A stretch of DNA of 64,000 nucleotides, taken from positions 35,314 to 99,313 of the forward strand of contig NZ_JAHKRO010000022.1 of NCBI RefSeq assembly GCF_019396325.1, written 5' to 3'. A model generated the notes under the pieces. The model did not search any database, was not told the origin of the DNA, and was given only the letters and a program-made list of their open reading frames with translations. A program made the translations under genes and the position numbers. This DNA comes from Nonomuraea ceibae. GTDB taxonomy: Bacteria; Actinomycetota; Actinomycetes; Streptosporangiales; Streptosporangiaceae. Positions 8,410-16,509 of this stretch are shown here, one piece after another. The stretch's first letter is position 1; every line of letters begins with the position of its first letter.

Positions 8410-9876
8410 TCAGGCGGCGGGGCAGGTGGTGCCGGAGCCGGGCATCGTGCCCTTGAGCAGGTAGGAGTCGACCGCGCGGGTGATGCAGGTGCTGCCGCTC
8501 AGGTAGGCGCCGTGGCCTTCACCCTCGTAGGTGACCAGGACGCCGGTCTTGAGCTTCTCGGTGAGGGAGACCGCCCACTGGTACGGGGTGGCGGGGTCGC
8601 CCTTGCCGCCGATCACCATGATGGGCGCGGAGCCGGTGGCATCGATGCGCTTGGCGTCGTCGGTGCCCTCGACGGGCCAGTGGGCGCAGGCGGAGCTGGC
8701 GCCGTCGGCGGCCAGGATGGGGAAGATCTTGCTGACCTTCTCGTTGATGGCGGCGGTCTCGGCCTTGGTGGGCCGTTCGGCGCTGTCGACGCAGTTGATC
8801 GCCTGGAGGCTGGTCATCATGGTCGAGTAGGTGCCGTCGTCCTTGCGGCCGGTGTAGGAGTCGGCGAGCGTGAGCAGCATGGCGCCGTCGCCCTTGAGCG
8901 CCGCGGCGGCGCCCTGCTCCAGGATGGGCCAGGTGGCCTTGGCGTACAGCGGGGTGATGATCGAGAGCTGGGCGAGGCCGTAGGTGAGCTCGCGGTCGCC
9001 GACCTTGAGCGGCTTGGCCTTGAGGCCGTCCAGGAGCTTCTCGACGGTCTGCTGCACGGCGGCGGGGGTCTTGCCGAGGTCGCAGCCCTGGGCGACGCAG
9101 TCGTCGGCGAAGGCGTCGAAGGCGTCGGCGAAGCCGGTGGCCTGGATGACGGCCCGCTCCTCGAAGGTGACGGACGGGTCGTAGGCGCTGTCGAGGACGA
9201 AGCGGCCGACGTTGCCGGGGAACTTGGTGGCGTACACGGCGCCGAGGTGTGTCCCGTACGAGAGGCCGAAGTAGTTGAGCTTGTCGTCGCCGAGCGCGAC
9301 GCGGAGGCGGTCGAGGTCCTGGGCGGCGTTGACGGTGCCGACGTGCGGCAGCACCTTGGCGGAGTCCTTCGCGCAGGCGGCGGCGAACTCCTTGGCGAGC
9401 TGGTCGGAGCCGTCGCCGGTCATCTGGAGGAGCTTGTCGATCTGGCCGCCGCACTTGACGCCGGAGCTGCGGTCGACGCCGCGGGGGTCGAAGCTGACCA
9501 GGTCGTAGGAGGAGCCGAGGCCGGCGAACGCCTGGCGGGCGAGGGCGAGCGTGTCGACGCCGGACCCGCCGGGGCCGCCGAAGTTGAAGACCAGGGAGCC
9601 GAGCTTGTCGCCGGTGGCCTTGACGCGGATCAGCGCCAGGTCGATCGTGTCGCCGCTGGGCTTGGTGTAGTCGAGCGGCACCGGGACCTTGCCGCATTCG
9701 ACGGCGGGATCGGGGGCCATGGGCTTGCCGTCGGCGCCGGTCAGGTCGGTGCACGGGCTCCACGCGACGGTGCCGGTGTCGCGGCCGGCCTCCTTCTTGG
9801 CGGCCGGCTCGGTGCCGGTGCCGCAGGCGGTGGCGGCGGTGGCGCACAGGAGCAGGGCAATCATGGACTTCTTCAT
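8410..9876 (-). CDS. Secreted TAP-type alpha/beta-hydrolase peptidase (lipoprotein)
   Basis: 488 residues from ATG 9876 (MKKSMIALLLCATAATAC); an ATG at 9888 would add four residues. The signal peptide ends in a lipobox-like ATAC, so the protein is probably a lipoprotein. The catalytic triad is visible: nucleophile in YFGLSYGTHLGAVYA, Asp in GGKGDPATPYQWA and His in EGEGHGAYL. The C-terminal TAP-like domain and four or more Cys residues fit tripeptidyl-aminopeptidase/SlpD-type secreted proteases of actinomycetes, which release short peptides from protein N-termini outside the cell. It converges with the ECF sigma gene (11-bp gap). Confidence 0.88.
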   Translation of the reverse strand: MKKSMIALLLCATAATACGTGTEPAAKKEAGRDTGTVAWSPCTDLTGADGKPMAPDPAVECGKVPVPLDYTKPSGDTIDLALIRVKATGDKLGSLVFNFGGPGGSGVDTLALARQAFAGLGSSYDLVSFDPRGVDRSSGVKCGGQIDKLLQMTGDGSDQLAKEFAAACAKDSAKVLPHVGTVNAAQDLDRLRVALGDDKLNYFGLSYGTHLGAVYATKFPGNVGRFVLDSAYDPSVTFEERAVIQATGFADAFDAFADDCVAQGCDLGKTPAAVQQTVEKLLDGLKAKPLKVGDRELTYGLAQLSIITPLYAKATWPILEQGAAAALKGDGAMLLTLADSYTGRKDDGTYSTMMTSLQAINCVDSAERPTKAETAAINEKVSKIFPILAADGASSACAHWPVEGTDDAKRIDATGSAPIMVIGGKGDPATPYQWAVSLTEKLKTGVLVTYEGEGHGAYLSGSTCITRAVDSYLLKGTMPGSGTTCPAA

Positions 9877-9968
9877 GGCATCCAGCATGGTACGGCCACT
9901 TTTGCCCAGGTAGTGCCGTGTAACAGCAGTTGCCGATGACATCCGGGACCTGCCGGATGTGACAGATG

Positions 9969-10226
9969 TCAGCGTTTGCGGACCATCCACATGCCGAGCA
10001 GGCCGAAGCCGACGCCGGTGGCGCAGGTCCAGATCCACCAGGTGTTCTCGGGGGCGGGGCGGAAGATCAGCAGAGCGACCAGGGCGAGCGCCCACAGGCC
10101 GGTGCCGGCGGCGATCGCCGCGGTGTCGTTGGTCTCGATCGGCTCGGGGTCGGGGTGCCACTGCTGCGTCACGGGATCCAGCCTAGCTTCCAATCGGGTC
10201 TCGATACGATTACCGGCATTTGTCAC
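9969..10226 (-). CDS. DUF2530 small membrane protein
   Basis: 85 residues from GTG 10226; a second in-frame GTG at 10172 (VTQQWHPDPEP) gives a 67-residue form preceded by GGAT and closer to the usual family length. The sequence PEPIETNDTAAIAAGTGLWALALVALLIF (about 28-56) and a second hydrophobic segment at 65-80 give two transmembrane helices ending in a basic MVRKR. DUF2530 proteins are of unknown function and are found next to NCS2 permease genes in actinomycetes, as here, where they are divergently transcribed. I am sure of the family, less so of the start. Confidence 0.75.
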   Translation of the reverse strand: MTNAGNRIETRLEARLDPVTQQWHPDPEPIETNDTAAIAAGTGLWALALVALLIFRPAPENTWWIWTCATGVGFGLLGMWMVRKR

Positions 10227-10239
10227 AAAACCCGTTGAC

Positions 10240-10264
10240 TGTCACTCTTCGCGCGTGAGTGACA
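10240..10264. promoter_or_regulatory. Inverted repeat across the start codon of the NCS2 permease gene
   Basis: TGTCACTC (10240-10247) and GAGTGACA (10257-10264) are perfect inverted repeats separated by nine bases; the GTG start at 10255-10257 lies in the loop and right arm. In RNA it would fold over the start codon; in DNA it could be an operator. TTGACT at 10235-10240 is a possible -35 element. No regulator is assigned. Confidence 0.4.
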
Positions 10265-11694
10265 CTCGTAACGCAATCGATCGATACTTCGCAATCACCG
10301 CACGTGGTTCGACCATGTCCCGGGAGATCCGTGGCGGCTTGGCCACGTTCTTCACCATGGCGTACATCGTCGTGCTGAACCCGATCATCATCGCCAACGG
10401 CACCGACGTCGAGGGCCAGGTCATCGGGGACGGCACGACGCCCAACACGGCGCTCGTCGCCGCGGGCACCGCGTTCGTGGCCGGCGTGCTGACCATCCTC
10501 ATGGGCGTCATCGGCAAGGTGCCGTTCGCCATGGCCGCCGGGCTCGGGCTCAACGCCTTCGTCACCTTCAACATCGCCACCCAGATGACCTGGGAAGAGG
10601 CCATGGGCCTGGTGTTCCTCGAAGGGATCATCATCGGCCTCCTGGTGCTGACCGGGTTGCGGGTGGCGGTGTTCAAGGCCATCCCGGGCCAGCTCAAGAC
10701 GGCCATCAGCGTGGGCATCGGCCTGTTCATCGCGCTGATCGGCTTCGTCGACGCGGGCTTCGTGCGCCGCGCCGCCGGGACGCCGCTGGAGATGGGCATC
10801 GCCGGCAGCCTGACGTCGTGGCCGATCTTCGTGTTCATCGTCGGGTTGCTGACCACGGCGGTGCTGGTGGCGCGGAAGGTGCGCGGCGCGATCCTGATCG
10901 GCATCGTGGGCACCACCGTGCTGGCCATCGTGGTCGAGCTGATCACCAAGTCCGGCGCGTTCGGCCCCGACAACCCCGGCGGCTGGCAGCTCAACGTGCC
11001 GTCCGTGCCCGAGCAGGTCTTCGGGCTGCACAACGTGTTCACGCTCTTCACCGAGTTCGACCCGTTCGGCGCGTTCAGCCGGGTCTCGGTGCTGCTGGTC
11101 GTCCTGCTGGTGTTCACGCTGCTCATCACGGACTTCTTCGACACGATGGGCACGATGGTCGGCGTCGGCCGCCAGGCTGGGCTGGTCCAGGAGGACGGCA
11201 CGCTGCCGCGCACCCGCGAGATCCTGCTCGTCGACTCGCTCGGCGCGGTCGCGGGCGGCGCCGGCTCGGTGTCGTCCAACACCACCTACATCGAGTCGGC
11301 CGCGGGCGTTGGCGAGGGCGCGCGCACCGGCCTGGCCAGCGTCGTCACCGGCCTGCTGTTCCTGGTCGCGATCTTCTTTGCGCCGCTCGTCACGGTCATC
11401 CCGTACGAGGCCGCCGCGCCGGCCCTGGTCATCGTGGGCTTCCTGATGATGACCGCGATCCGCGAGATCGACTGGACCGAGTACGAGATCGCCATCCCGG
11501 CGTTCCTGACCATCGTCATCATGCCGTTCACGTACTCGATCTCCAACGGCATCGGCGCCGGCTTCATCAGCTACGTGCTGATCAAGGTCGTGCGGGGCAA
11601 GGCGAAGGAGCTGCACCCGCTGATGTGGGCGGTCGCCGGGCTGTTCGTGGTGTACTTCGCGCTCGGGCCGATCAAGGTTCTGCTCGGGCTCTGA
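10255..11694 (+). CDS. NCS2 family permease (AzgA-like, hypoxanthine/guanine type)
   Basis: 479 residues from GTG 10255 (VSDTRNAIDRYFAITARGST). The start matches the family, whose members begin with a short amphipathic stretch before REIRGGLATFFTMAYIVVLNP. Twelve to fourteen hydrophobic segments follow. VITDFFDTMGTMVGVGRQAGL (about 292-313) and SVSSNTTYIESAAGVGEGARTGLASV (about 340-365) are the signature segments of AzgA/PbuG-type proton symporters for hypoxanthine, guanine and adenine. The long loop GPDNPGGWQLNVP also fits. Exact substrate is inferred. A strong hairpin lies downstream, and the MarR-MFS pair follows. Confidence 0.9.
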   Translation: MSDTRNAIDRYFAITARGSTMSREIRGGLATFFTMAYIVVLNPIIIANGTDVEGQVIGDGTTPNTALVAAGTAFVAGVLTILMGVIGKVPFAMAAGLGLNAFVTFNIATQMTWEEAMGLVFLEGIIIGLLVLTGLRVAVFKAIPGQLKTAISVGIGLFIALIGFVDAGFVRRAAGTPLEMGIAGSLTSWPIFVFIVGLLTTAVLVARKVRGAILIGIVGTTVLAIVVELITKSGAFGPDNPGGWQLNVPSVPEQVFGLHNVFTLFTEFDPFGAFSRVSVLLVVLLVFTLLITDFFDTMGTMVGVGRQAGLVQEDGTLPRTREILLVDSLGAVAGGAGSVSSNTTYIESAAGVGEGARTGLASVVTGLLFLVAIFFAPLVTVIPYEAAAPALVIVGFLMMTAIREIDWTEYEIAIPAFLTIVIMPFTYSISNGIGAGFISYVLIKVVRGKAKELHPLMWAVAGLFVVYFALGPIKVLLGL

Positions 11695-11702
11695 CGAAGG
11701 AA

Positions 11703-11731
11703 GGGGCCGCCATGCTCGGCGGGGCGGCCCC
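11703..11731 (+). terminator. Strong hairpin terminator after the NCS2 permease
   Basis: GGGGCCGCC (11703-11711) pairs perfectly with GGCGGCCCC (11723-11731) across an 11-base loop, beginning eight bases after the permease stop. A nine-base GC stem without U-run is the usual actinobacterial form. Confidence 0.65.
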
Positions 11732-11785
11732 GGGGTATCAAGGAGTGAGACACGCACCGTTTGGGAGAAATATCTTGTCTTCCTG

Positions 11786-11817
11786 TATAGTTAGCAAAGG
11801 TAATGACTCGTGCTAAC
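11786..11817 (+). promoter_or_regulatory. marR promoter and probable autoregulatory operator
   Basis: TATAGT at 11786-11791 is a good -10. The inverted repeat GTTAGCA (11790-11796) / TGCTAAC (11811-11817) overlaps both this -10 and the GTG start of the MarR gene, so a dimer bound here would block transcription of marR and the downstream MFS gene. AAAGG at 11796-11800 can serve as ribosome-binding site. Confidence 0.55.
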
Positions 11818-12265
11818 CAGACCCCAGCAGCCCAAGATCAACCTGCGCAGCGACGCAGGACTGGCTACGGCTTTGCGCGTCTCCCTCGCAAGGCTGAACA
11901 GGCGACTCCGACGACAGGGAGCGGCGCACCCGCTGACGCCCACGCAGTTCGCGACCCTCGCCGCCGTGGAACGGCATTCCGCGATAACCCCCGGCGAATT
12001 GGCCGAGCTCGAGAAGGTGCAACCGCCCTCGATGACGCGCGTGATCGCCGCGCTCGAGGAACGCGGCCTGCTGCACCGCACCCCGCATCCGACCGACCGG
12101 CGCCAGGTGACCGTGACCGTGACCGAGGCCGGCCAGATGCTGCTGAAGGAGGAACGCCGCCGCAAGGAGGCGTGGCTGACCAGGCAGTTGAAGGAGCTCA
12201 CGCCCGAGGAGCGGTCGATTCTCAGGCAGGCGGCGCCGATCCTGGAGAAGCTCAGCAGGATATAG
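11810..12265 (+). CDS. MarR family transcriptional regulator
   Basis: 151 residues from GTG 11810. The winged-helix DNA-binding core is clear: LTPTQFATLAAVERHSAITPGELAELEKVQPPSMTRVIAALEERGLLHR (about 41-90) is the helix-turn-helix and DRRQVTVTVTEAG (about 97-109) the wing. MarR dimers usually repress a neighbouring exporter and release DNA on binding a phenolic or similar ligand. The MFS gene begins 23 bases downstream on the same strand, the expected target, and the palindrome around the marR start suggests autoregulation. Confidence 0.92.
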   Translation: MLTRPQQPKINLRSDAGLATALRVSLARLNRRLRRQGAAHPLTPTQFATLAAVERHSAITPGELAELEKVQPPSMTRVIAALEERGLLHRTPHPTDRRQVTVTVTEAGQMLLKEERRRKEAWLTRQLKELTPEERSILRQAAPILEKLSRI

Positions 12266-12288
12266 AGCCTGAACAACCCAAGACCGGG

Positions 12289-13512
12289 ATGTTCCGGTCG
12301 CTCAAGATTCGCAATTACCGCATGTTCGCGGTCGGCGGCGCCGTGTCCAACGTGGGCGGCTGGCTGCAGCGCACCGCCCAGGACTGGCTGATCCTCGAAC
12401 TGACCGGGGGCAGCGCGTCCGCGCTCGGCACCGCCACCGCCCTGCAGTTCCTGCCGATGCTGCTGTTCGGGATGTTCGGCGGCGTGCTCGCCGACCGCTA
12501 CCCCAAGCGGCCCATCCTCATCACCGCCCAGTCCATGATGGCCGTGCTCGCCCTCGCGCTCGGCGTGCTCACGATGACGGGCACCGCGCAGGTGTGGCAC
12601 GTGTACGTGATGGCGTTCGCGCTCGGCCTCATCGCCTGTGTCGAGGTGCCGGCGCGACAGGCGTTCGTCGTCGAGATGGTCGGCAGGCGCGACCTGCCCA
12701 ACGCGATCGCGCTCAACAGCTCCAGCTTCAACCTGGCCCGCGTGCTCGGCCCGGCGCTGGCCGGCGTGCTCATCTACCTGCTCGGCGGGACCGGCCCGAT
12801 CTTCCTGATCAACGCGCTCACGTTCGCCGCGGTCATCTCCAGCCTGGCCTTCATGCGCAAGTCGGAGCTGAACCTGGCCGACCCGGTGCCCCGGGCCAAG
12901 GGGCAGCTCCGCGAGGGGCTGAAGTACGTGATCCGGCGCGAGGAACTGCTGATGCCGATCCTGCTGATCGCGTTCGTGTCGATGTTCTCGCAGTCGTTCT
13001 CCATGTCGATAGCGCTCATGGCGCGCGAGGTGTTCGACGCGGGGGCGTCCTCGTTCGGGCTGGCGTCCAGCATGTTCGCCGTCGGGGCGCTCGGCGGGGC
13101 GCTGCTGGCCGCGCGCAGGGTCAGGTTGTCACGCAAGGTGCTGTTCGCCGGGGCGATCGGGTTCGGGCTGTTCCAGATCGCGACCGGGCTGGCCCCGGTC
13201 TACCCGGCCTACCTGGCGCTGCTGGTGCCCACCGGCATCGCGCTGATCACCATCAACACGGCGGCCAACGCCAGCGTCCAGCTCGCCACCTCGCCCGAGA
13301 TGCGGGGCCGGGTGATGGGCATCTACATGCTGGTGTTCACCGGCGGCGCGCCGCTGGGGGCGCCGCTGATCGGGTGGCTGTCGGACCTGGCCGGGCCGCG
13401 GGCGGGCGTCATGCTGTCCGGCGCGCTCGTGCTGGTCGGCACCGGGCTGGCGGTGCTGGCGACGCGCCTGATCCGCAACCGGCTGGCCCGCCGCGCGACG
13501 GTCACCGCCTGA
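12289..13512 (+). CDS. MFS transporter (MarR-linked exporter)
   Basis: 407 residues from ATG 12289 (MFRSLKIRNYRMFAVGGAVSNVGGWLQRTAQDWL). The frame remains open far upstream through the marR gene, but no plausible start lies between. Twelve hydrophobic segments and FGGVLADRYPKRPIL after TM2 mark the MFS_3/DHA3 family (macrolide- or enterobactin-exporter-like). It probably expels a toxic compound that is also the MarR ligand. The C-terminus ends in a basic RNRLARRATVTA tail. Confidence 0.9.
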   Translation: MFRSLKIRNYRMFAVGGAVSNVGGWLQRTAQDWLILELTGGSASALGTATALQFLPMLLFGMFGGVLADRYPKRPILITAQSMMAVLALALGVLTMTGTAQVWHVYVMAFALGLIACVEVPARQAFVVEMVGRRDLPNAIALNSSSFNLARVLGPALAGVLIYLLGGTGPIFLINALTFAAVISSLAFMRKSELNLADPVPRAKGQLREGLKYVIRREELLMPILLIAFVSMFSQSFSMSIALMAREVFDAGASSFGLASSMFAVGALGGALLAARRVRLSRKVLFAGAIGFGLFQIATGLAPVYPAYLALLVPTGIALITINTAANASVQLATSPEMRGRVMGIYMLVFTGGAPLGAPLIGWLSDLAGPRAGVMLSGALVLVGTGLAVLATRLIRNRLARRATVTA

Positions 13513-13549
13513 CCGCGCGGGACGGGCGGCGGGGGCACAATCGGAGGGC

Positions 13550-14107
13550 ATGAGACTGTTCGCGGCCGTGGTGCCGCCCGCCGAGGTGCTCGACGAGCTG
13601 GAGCGGGCGATCGCGCCGCACGTCGGGCAGGTGCCGGAGCTGCGCTGGCCCGACCGGGCCACGTGGCACGTCACGCTGGCGTTCTTCGGTGACGTGCCCG
13701 AGCGGGCGCTGCCCGACCTGCGCACCCGGCTGGCCCGCGCCGTCGCCCGCCATCCCGCCGCCCGCCTGGCCTTCACCGGCTTCGGGGCGTTCTCGTCGCT
13801 GCGCCGGGCCCGGGTCTTCTGGGCCGGCCTGTCCGGCGACCCGATGAACCGGCTGGCCGACTCGGTCAAGGCGGGCGCCCGCCGGGCCGGCGCCTCGCAG
13901 ACCGACGAGAAGCGGTTCCACCCGCATCTCACGCTCGCCCGCGCCAAGGCCGAGACGGACCTCCGCCCGCTGGCCGAGTCGCTGTCCGGGTTCAGCGGCT
14001 CGCCCTGGCGGGCGGAGACCGTACGGCTCGTCAAGAGCGAGCTCGGCGCGCAGGTGAGGTACGAGTCACTCGACGAATGGGACCTGGCACCCGCGCCGCG
14101 CGGCTAG
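13550..14107 (+). CDS. thpR: RNA 2',3'-cyclic phosphodiesterase (2H phosphoesterase)
   Basis: 185 residues; ATG preceded by GGAGG. Two HxTx motifs, H40VTL and H126LTL, form the 2H active site, and the N-terminus MRLFAAVVPP is typical of the LigT/ThpR family. These enzymes hydrolyse 2',3'-cyclic phosphate ends of RNA and can join tRNA halves in vitro. The stop codon TAG (14105-14107) is also the first half of a -10-like TAGGCT for the next small gene. Confidence 0.9.
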   Translation: MRLFAAVVPPAEVLDELERAIAPHVGQVPELRWPDRATWHVTLAFFGDVPERALPDLRTRLARAVARHPAARLAFTGFGAFSSLRRARVFWAGLSGDPMNRLADSVKAGARRAGASQTDEKRFHPHLTLARAKAETDLRPLAESLSGFSGSPWRAETVRLVKSELGAQVRYESLDEWDLAPAPRG

Positions 14108-14117
14108 GCTCCAGGGC

Positions 14118-14201
14118 GTGGACCGTCCCCGTTCCTGGCTGCTGCCCGTCGTGCTGGGCCTTCTGATGCTGATCGTGATCGTCGGCGCACTGGTGACCTG
14201 A
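14118..14201 (+). CDS. Candidate 27-residue single-span membrane peptide
   Basis: GTG at 14118 opens a 27-codon frame: VDRPRSW followed by about 19 hydrophobic residues (LLPVVLGLLMLIVIVGALV) and T, then TGA. The shape is a basic-amphipathic head and one transmembrane helix. TAGGCT at 14105-14110 is seven bases upstream, the spacing expected for a leaderless actinobacterial mRNA. It ends one base before the stop of the convergent aldo/keto reductase gene. Function unknown; conservation in relatives would decide whether it is real. Confidence 0.45.
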   Translation: MDRPRSWLLPVVLGLLMLIVIVGALVT

Positions 14202-14202
14202 C

Positions 14203-15171
14203 CTACCAGGCGTAGTCCTCGGGAGCCGTGCGGTGACCGGGGAAGATCTCGTCCAGGCGGGCCAGCGTCTGCTCGTCCAGCGTGATCTCCAGCGTGCGCA
14301 TGGTGCCTTCGAGCTGCGCCAGCGTGCGCGGGCCGATGATCGGCGCGGTGACCGCGGGCTGCGCGAGCAGCCAGGCCAGCGCCACGTACGCCGGGTCCTC
14401 GCCCAGCTCGTCACAGAGCTTCTCGTACGCCACGATCTTGTCGCGGTGCTTGTCGAGCTCCTTGGCCATGTGCTCGCTCGCCGAGCGACCCTTGTCCAGC
14501 TTGCGCAGCACGCCGCCGAGCAGGCCGCCGCCCAGCGGGCTCCACGGGATCACGCCGATCCCGTAGTCGAGGCAGGCGGGCAGCACCTCCAGCTCGACCG
14601 CCCTGGTCAGCAGGTTGTAGTGGCTCTGCTCGCTGGTCAGGCCGAACGAGCCGCGCCGCGCCGCCGTCTCCTGCGCCTTGGCGATGTGCCAGCCGGCGAA
14701 GTTGGACGAGCCCACGTACAGGATCTTGCCCTGCTGGCGCAGGATCTCCATGGCCTCCCAGAACTCCTCGAACGGGGTGTTCCGGTCGATGTGGTGGGCC
14801 TGGTAGACGTCGATGTAGTCGGTCTGCATGCGCCGCAGCGAGGCGTCGCAGGCGCGGCGGATGTTCAGCGCCGACAGCCCCCGCTCGTTGGGCCAGTCGC
14901 CCATGTCGCCGTAGAGCTTGGTCGCGATGACCGTCTTCTCCCGGCGTCCGCCGCCCTGCGCGAACCACCGGCCGACGATCTGCTCGGTGATGCCCTCGCC
15001 CTTGACCCAGCCGTAGACGTTGGCCGTGTCGAAGAAGTTGATGCCCAGTTCGTGCGCCTTGTCCATGATCGCGAAGGAGTCGTCCTCCGAGGTCTCGGGC
15101 CCGAAGTTCATCGTGCCGAGGCAGAGCGGGCTGACCTTGAGGCCACTGCGACCGAGGTTCACGTAGTCCAT
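14203..15171 (-). CDS. Aldo/keto reductase
   Basis: 322 residues from ATG 15171 (MDYVNLGRSGLKVSPLCLGTMNFG). The AKR catalytic tetrad is visible: Asp and Tyr in NFFDTANVYGW, Lys in VIATKLYG and His in DVYQAHHIDRN. The C-terminal TAPIIGPRTLAQLEGT binds NADPH phosphate. These cytosolic (alpha/beta)8 enzymes reduce aldehydes and ketones. The gene is divergent from the MATE exporter, and an 18-bp palindrome fills the spacer between possible promoter elements, suggesting control by a MerR-type regulator encoded elsewhere. Confidence 0.9.
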   Translation of the reverse strand: MDYVNLGRSGLKVSPLCLGTMNFGPETSEDDSFAIMDKAHELGINFFDTANVYGWVKGEGITEQIVGRWFAQGGGRREKTVIATKLYGDMGDWPNERGLSALNIRRACDASLRRMQTDYIDVYQAHHIDRNTPFEEFWEAMEILRQQGKILYVGSSNFAGWHIAKAQETAARRGSFGLTSEQSHYNLLTRAVELEVLPACLDYGIGVIPWSPLGGGLLGGVLRKLDKGRSASEHMAKELDKHRDKIVAYEKLCDELGEDPAYVALAWLLAQPAVTAPIIGPRTLAQLEGTMRTLEITLDEQTLARLDEIFPGHRTAPEDYAW

Positions 15172-15182
15172 GGATTCAACCC

Positions 15183-15215
15183 TAAATACCTGGAGTGGAC
15201 TCCAGGCCATAGGGT
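15183..15215. promoter_or_regulatory. Divergent AKR/MATE promoter with perfect palindrome
   Basis: CCTGGAGT-GG-ACTCCAGG (15189-15206) is a perfect inverted repeat. On the minus strand TATTTA (15188-15183) follows it directly as a possible -10 for the AKR gene, so the palindrome occupies the -35/-10 spacer as in MerR-type promoters. On the plus strand TAGGGT (15210-15215) lies six bases before the GTG of the MATE gene, a leaderless arrangement. One bound regulator could therefore control both genes. Confidence 0.55.
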
Positions 15216-15221
15216 GATCGC

Positions 15222-16502
15222 GTGAGTTCGGTGACCGGCCTGTTCAAGGCCGCCGCGCCGCTGTTCCTGTCCATGGTGACCGGGCTGGTGGGGACGCTCG
15301 TGGTCACCGCCGTGCTCGGCCGCCACGCGACCGTCACGCTGGCCGCCTTCGCCGTCATGACCGCCGTGCTCACCCCGGCCTCCACCGCCGTCGCGGGGGC
15401 GCTGCGCGGGCTGGCGCCGTTCGTCGCGCCGCACCGAGACGACCCCGACACCGTGCTGCCGATCCTGCGTGACGCCCGCTGGCTCAGCCTGCTCGTCGGG
15501 GCGGCCGGGGCGCTGGCCGTGCTCGGCGTCCCGGCGCTGGCGGGCGTGAGCGGGGTGCCCGGCGAGGTGGTGGCCGAGCTCGGCGCGCTGCCCTGGCTGC
15601 TGGCCCTCTACCTGCTGGTGTTCGCGGCCGGGGGCGGCGCCACGTCGGTGCTCGTCGCCATCGGGCGCAGCCGGCCGGTGCTCTGGGCGGGCCTCGCGGG
15701 CACGTCGGTGATGGTCGTCCTCGCCGTCACGCTGGTGCCCCGGCTCGGGCTCACCGGCGTCGGCGTCGCCTGGCTGCTGTCGGGCGTCGCCTCCGTCACC
15801 GTCGCCGACCTCTGCCTGCGCCGCGCGCTCGGCTGCCGCATCGGCAGGGGACGGCCGCGCCCGCGCGAGATCGCCAGGCTGGCCCGCGTGAGCGTCCCGC
15901 TGGCGGCCACGGTGCTGATCAAGTTCGGCGCGCTCGGTGTCGTCACGTTCGCCGCGAGCACCACCAGCACCCGCGACACCGCCGCGCACGCCGTGCTGAC
16001 GACGCTCACCGGCTTCACCATGCTGGCCTCGCTGGCCGTGGCGCAGGCGTCGGTGCCGGACGTGGCCCGCGCCGCCACGCCCGCCGCCGCGCGCCGCGCC
16101 AACCGCACCGCCGCGCTGCTCGCCGTCGCCGGCACCACCCTGGCCGCGCTCGCGCTGCTGGCGCTCGGCGATCCGCTGCTCGGCCTGTTCAGCGACGACC
16201 CCGGCGTACGGGCGCGGGTGCTCGGGCTGATGCCGCTGATGCTCGTCTCCTCGATGGCCGACGCCGCCCAGGCCGTGCAGGGCTTCGGGCTGACCGCCCT
16301 CAAGCGGTCCGGGGCCAGCCTGATCTACTTCGCCGCCGGCTACGGGCTGCTCGCGCTGGCGGCGGTGCCGGTGGCCGCCACCTGGGGCGTCACCGGGCTG
16401 TGGGCCGCGATGGCCACCGGGAACGCGCTTCTCCTGGCGTTGCAGGGCGCGGGGTTCCACCGGCACAGCGCTCGCGTGGGCACCGCCCGGGCTGCGGCAT
16501 GA
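15222..16502 (+). CDS. MATE family efflux transporter
   Basis: 426 residues from GTG 15222; about 12 hydrophobic helices arranged as two similar halves. The N-terminal LFKAAAPLFLSMVTGLVGTLVVTAVLGRH and the second-half AAHAVLTTLTGFTMLASLAVAQASVPDVA fit the MatE fold, and FGLTALKRSGASLIYFAAGYGLLALAAVP is a typical late segment. MATE proteins export cationic drugs or metabolites in exchange for H+ or Na+. TAGGGT at 15210-15215 suggests a leaderless transcript. The next gene follows after seven bases. Confidence 0.85.
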   Translation: MSSVTGLFKAAAPLFLSMVTGLVGTLVVTAVLGRHATVTLAAFAVMTAVLTPASTAVAGALRGLAPFVAPHRDDPDTVLPILRDARWLSLLVGAAGALAVLGVPALAGVSGVPGEVVAELGALPWLLALYLLVFAAGGGATSVLVAIGRSRPVLWAGLAGTSVMVVLAVTLVPRLGLTGVGVAWLLSGVASVTVADLCLRRALGCRIGRGRPRPREIARLARVSVPLAATVLIKFGALGVVTFAASTTSTRDTAAHAVLTTLTGFTMLASLAVAQASVPDVARAATPAAARRANRTAALLAVAGTTLAALALLALGDPLLGLFSDDPGVRARVLGLMPLMLVSSMADAAQAVQGFGLTALKRSGASLIYFAAGYGLLALAAVPVAATWGVTGLWAAMATGNALLLALQGAGFHRHSARVGTARAAA

Positions 16503-16509
16503 TGGCGAC

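Noticed and set aside
11803..12288. N-terminal extension of the MFS transporter through the marR gene
   Set aside because: The frame is open but its product is Arg/Pro/Gln-rich with no homology, whereas the overlapping frame encodes a complete MarR protein with its own start and operator.
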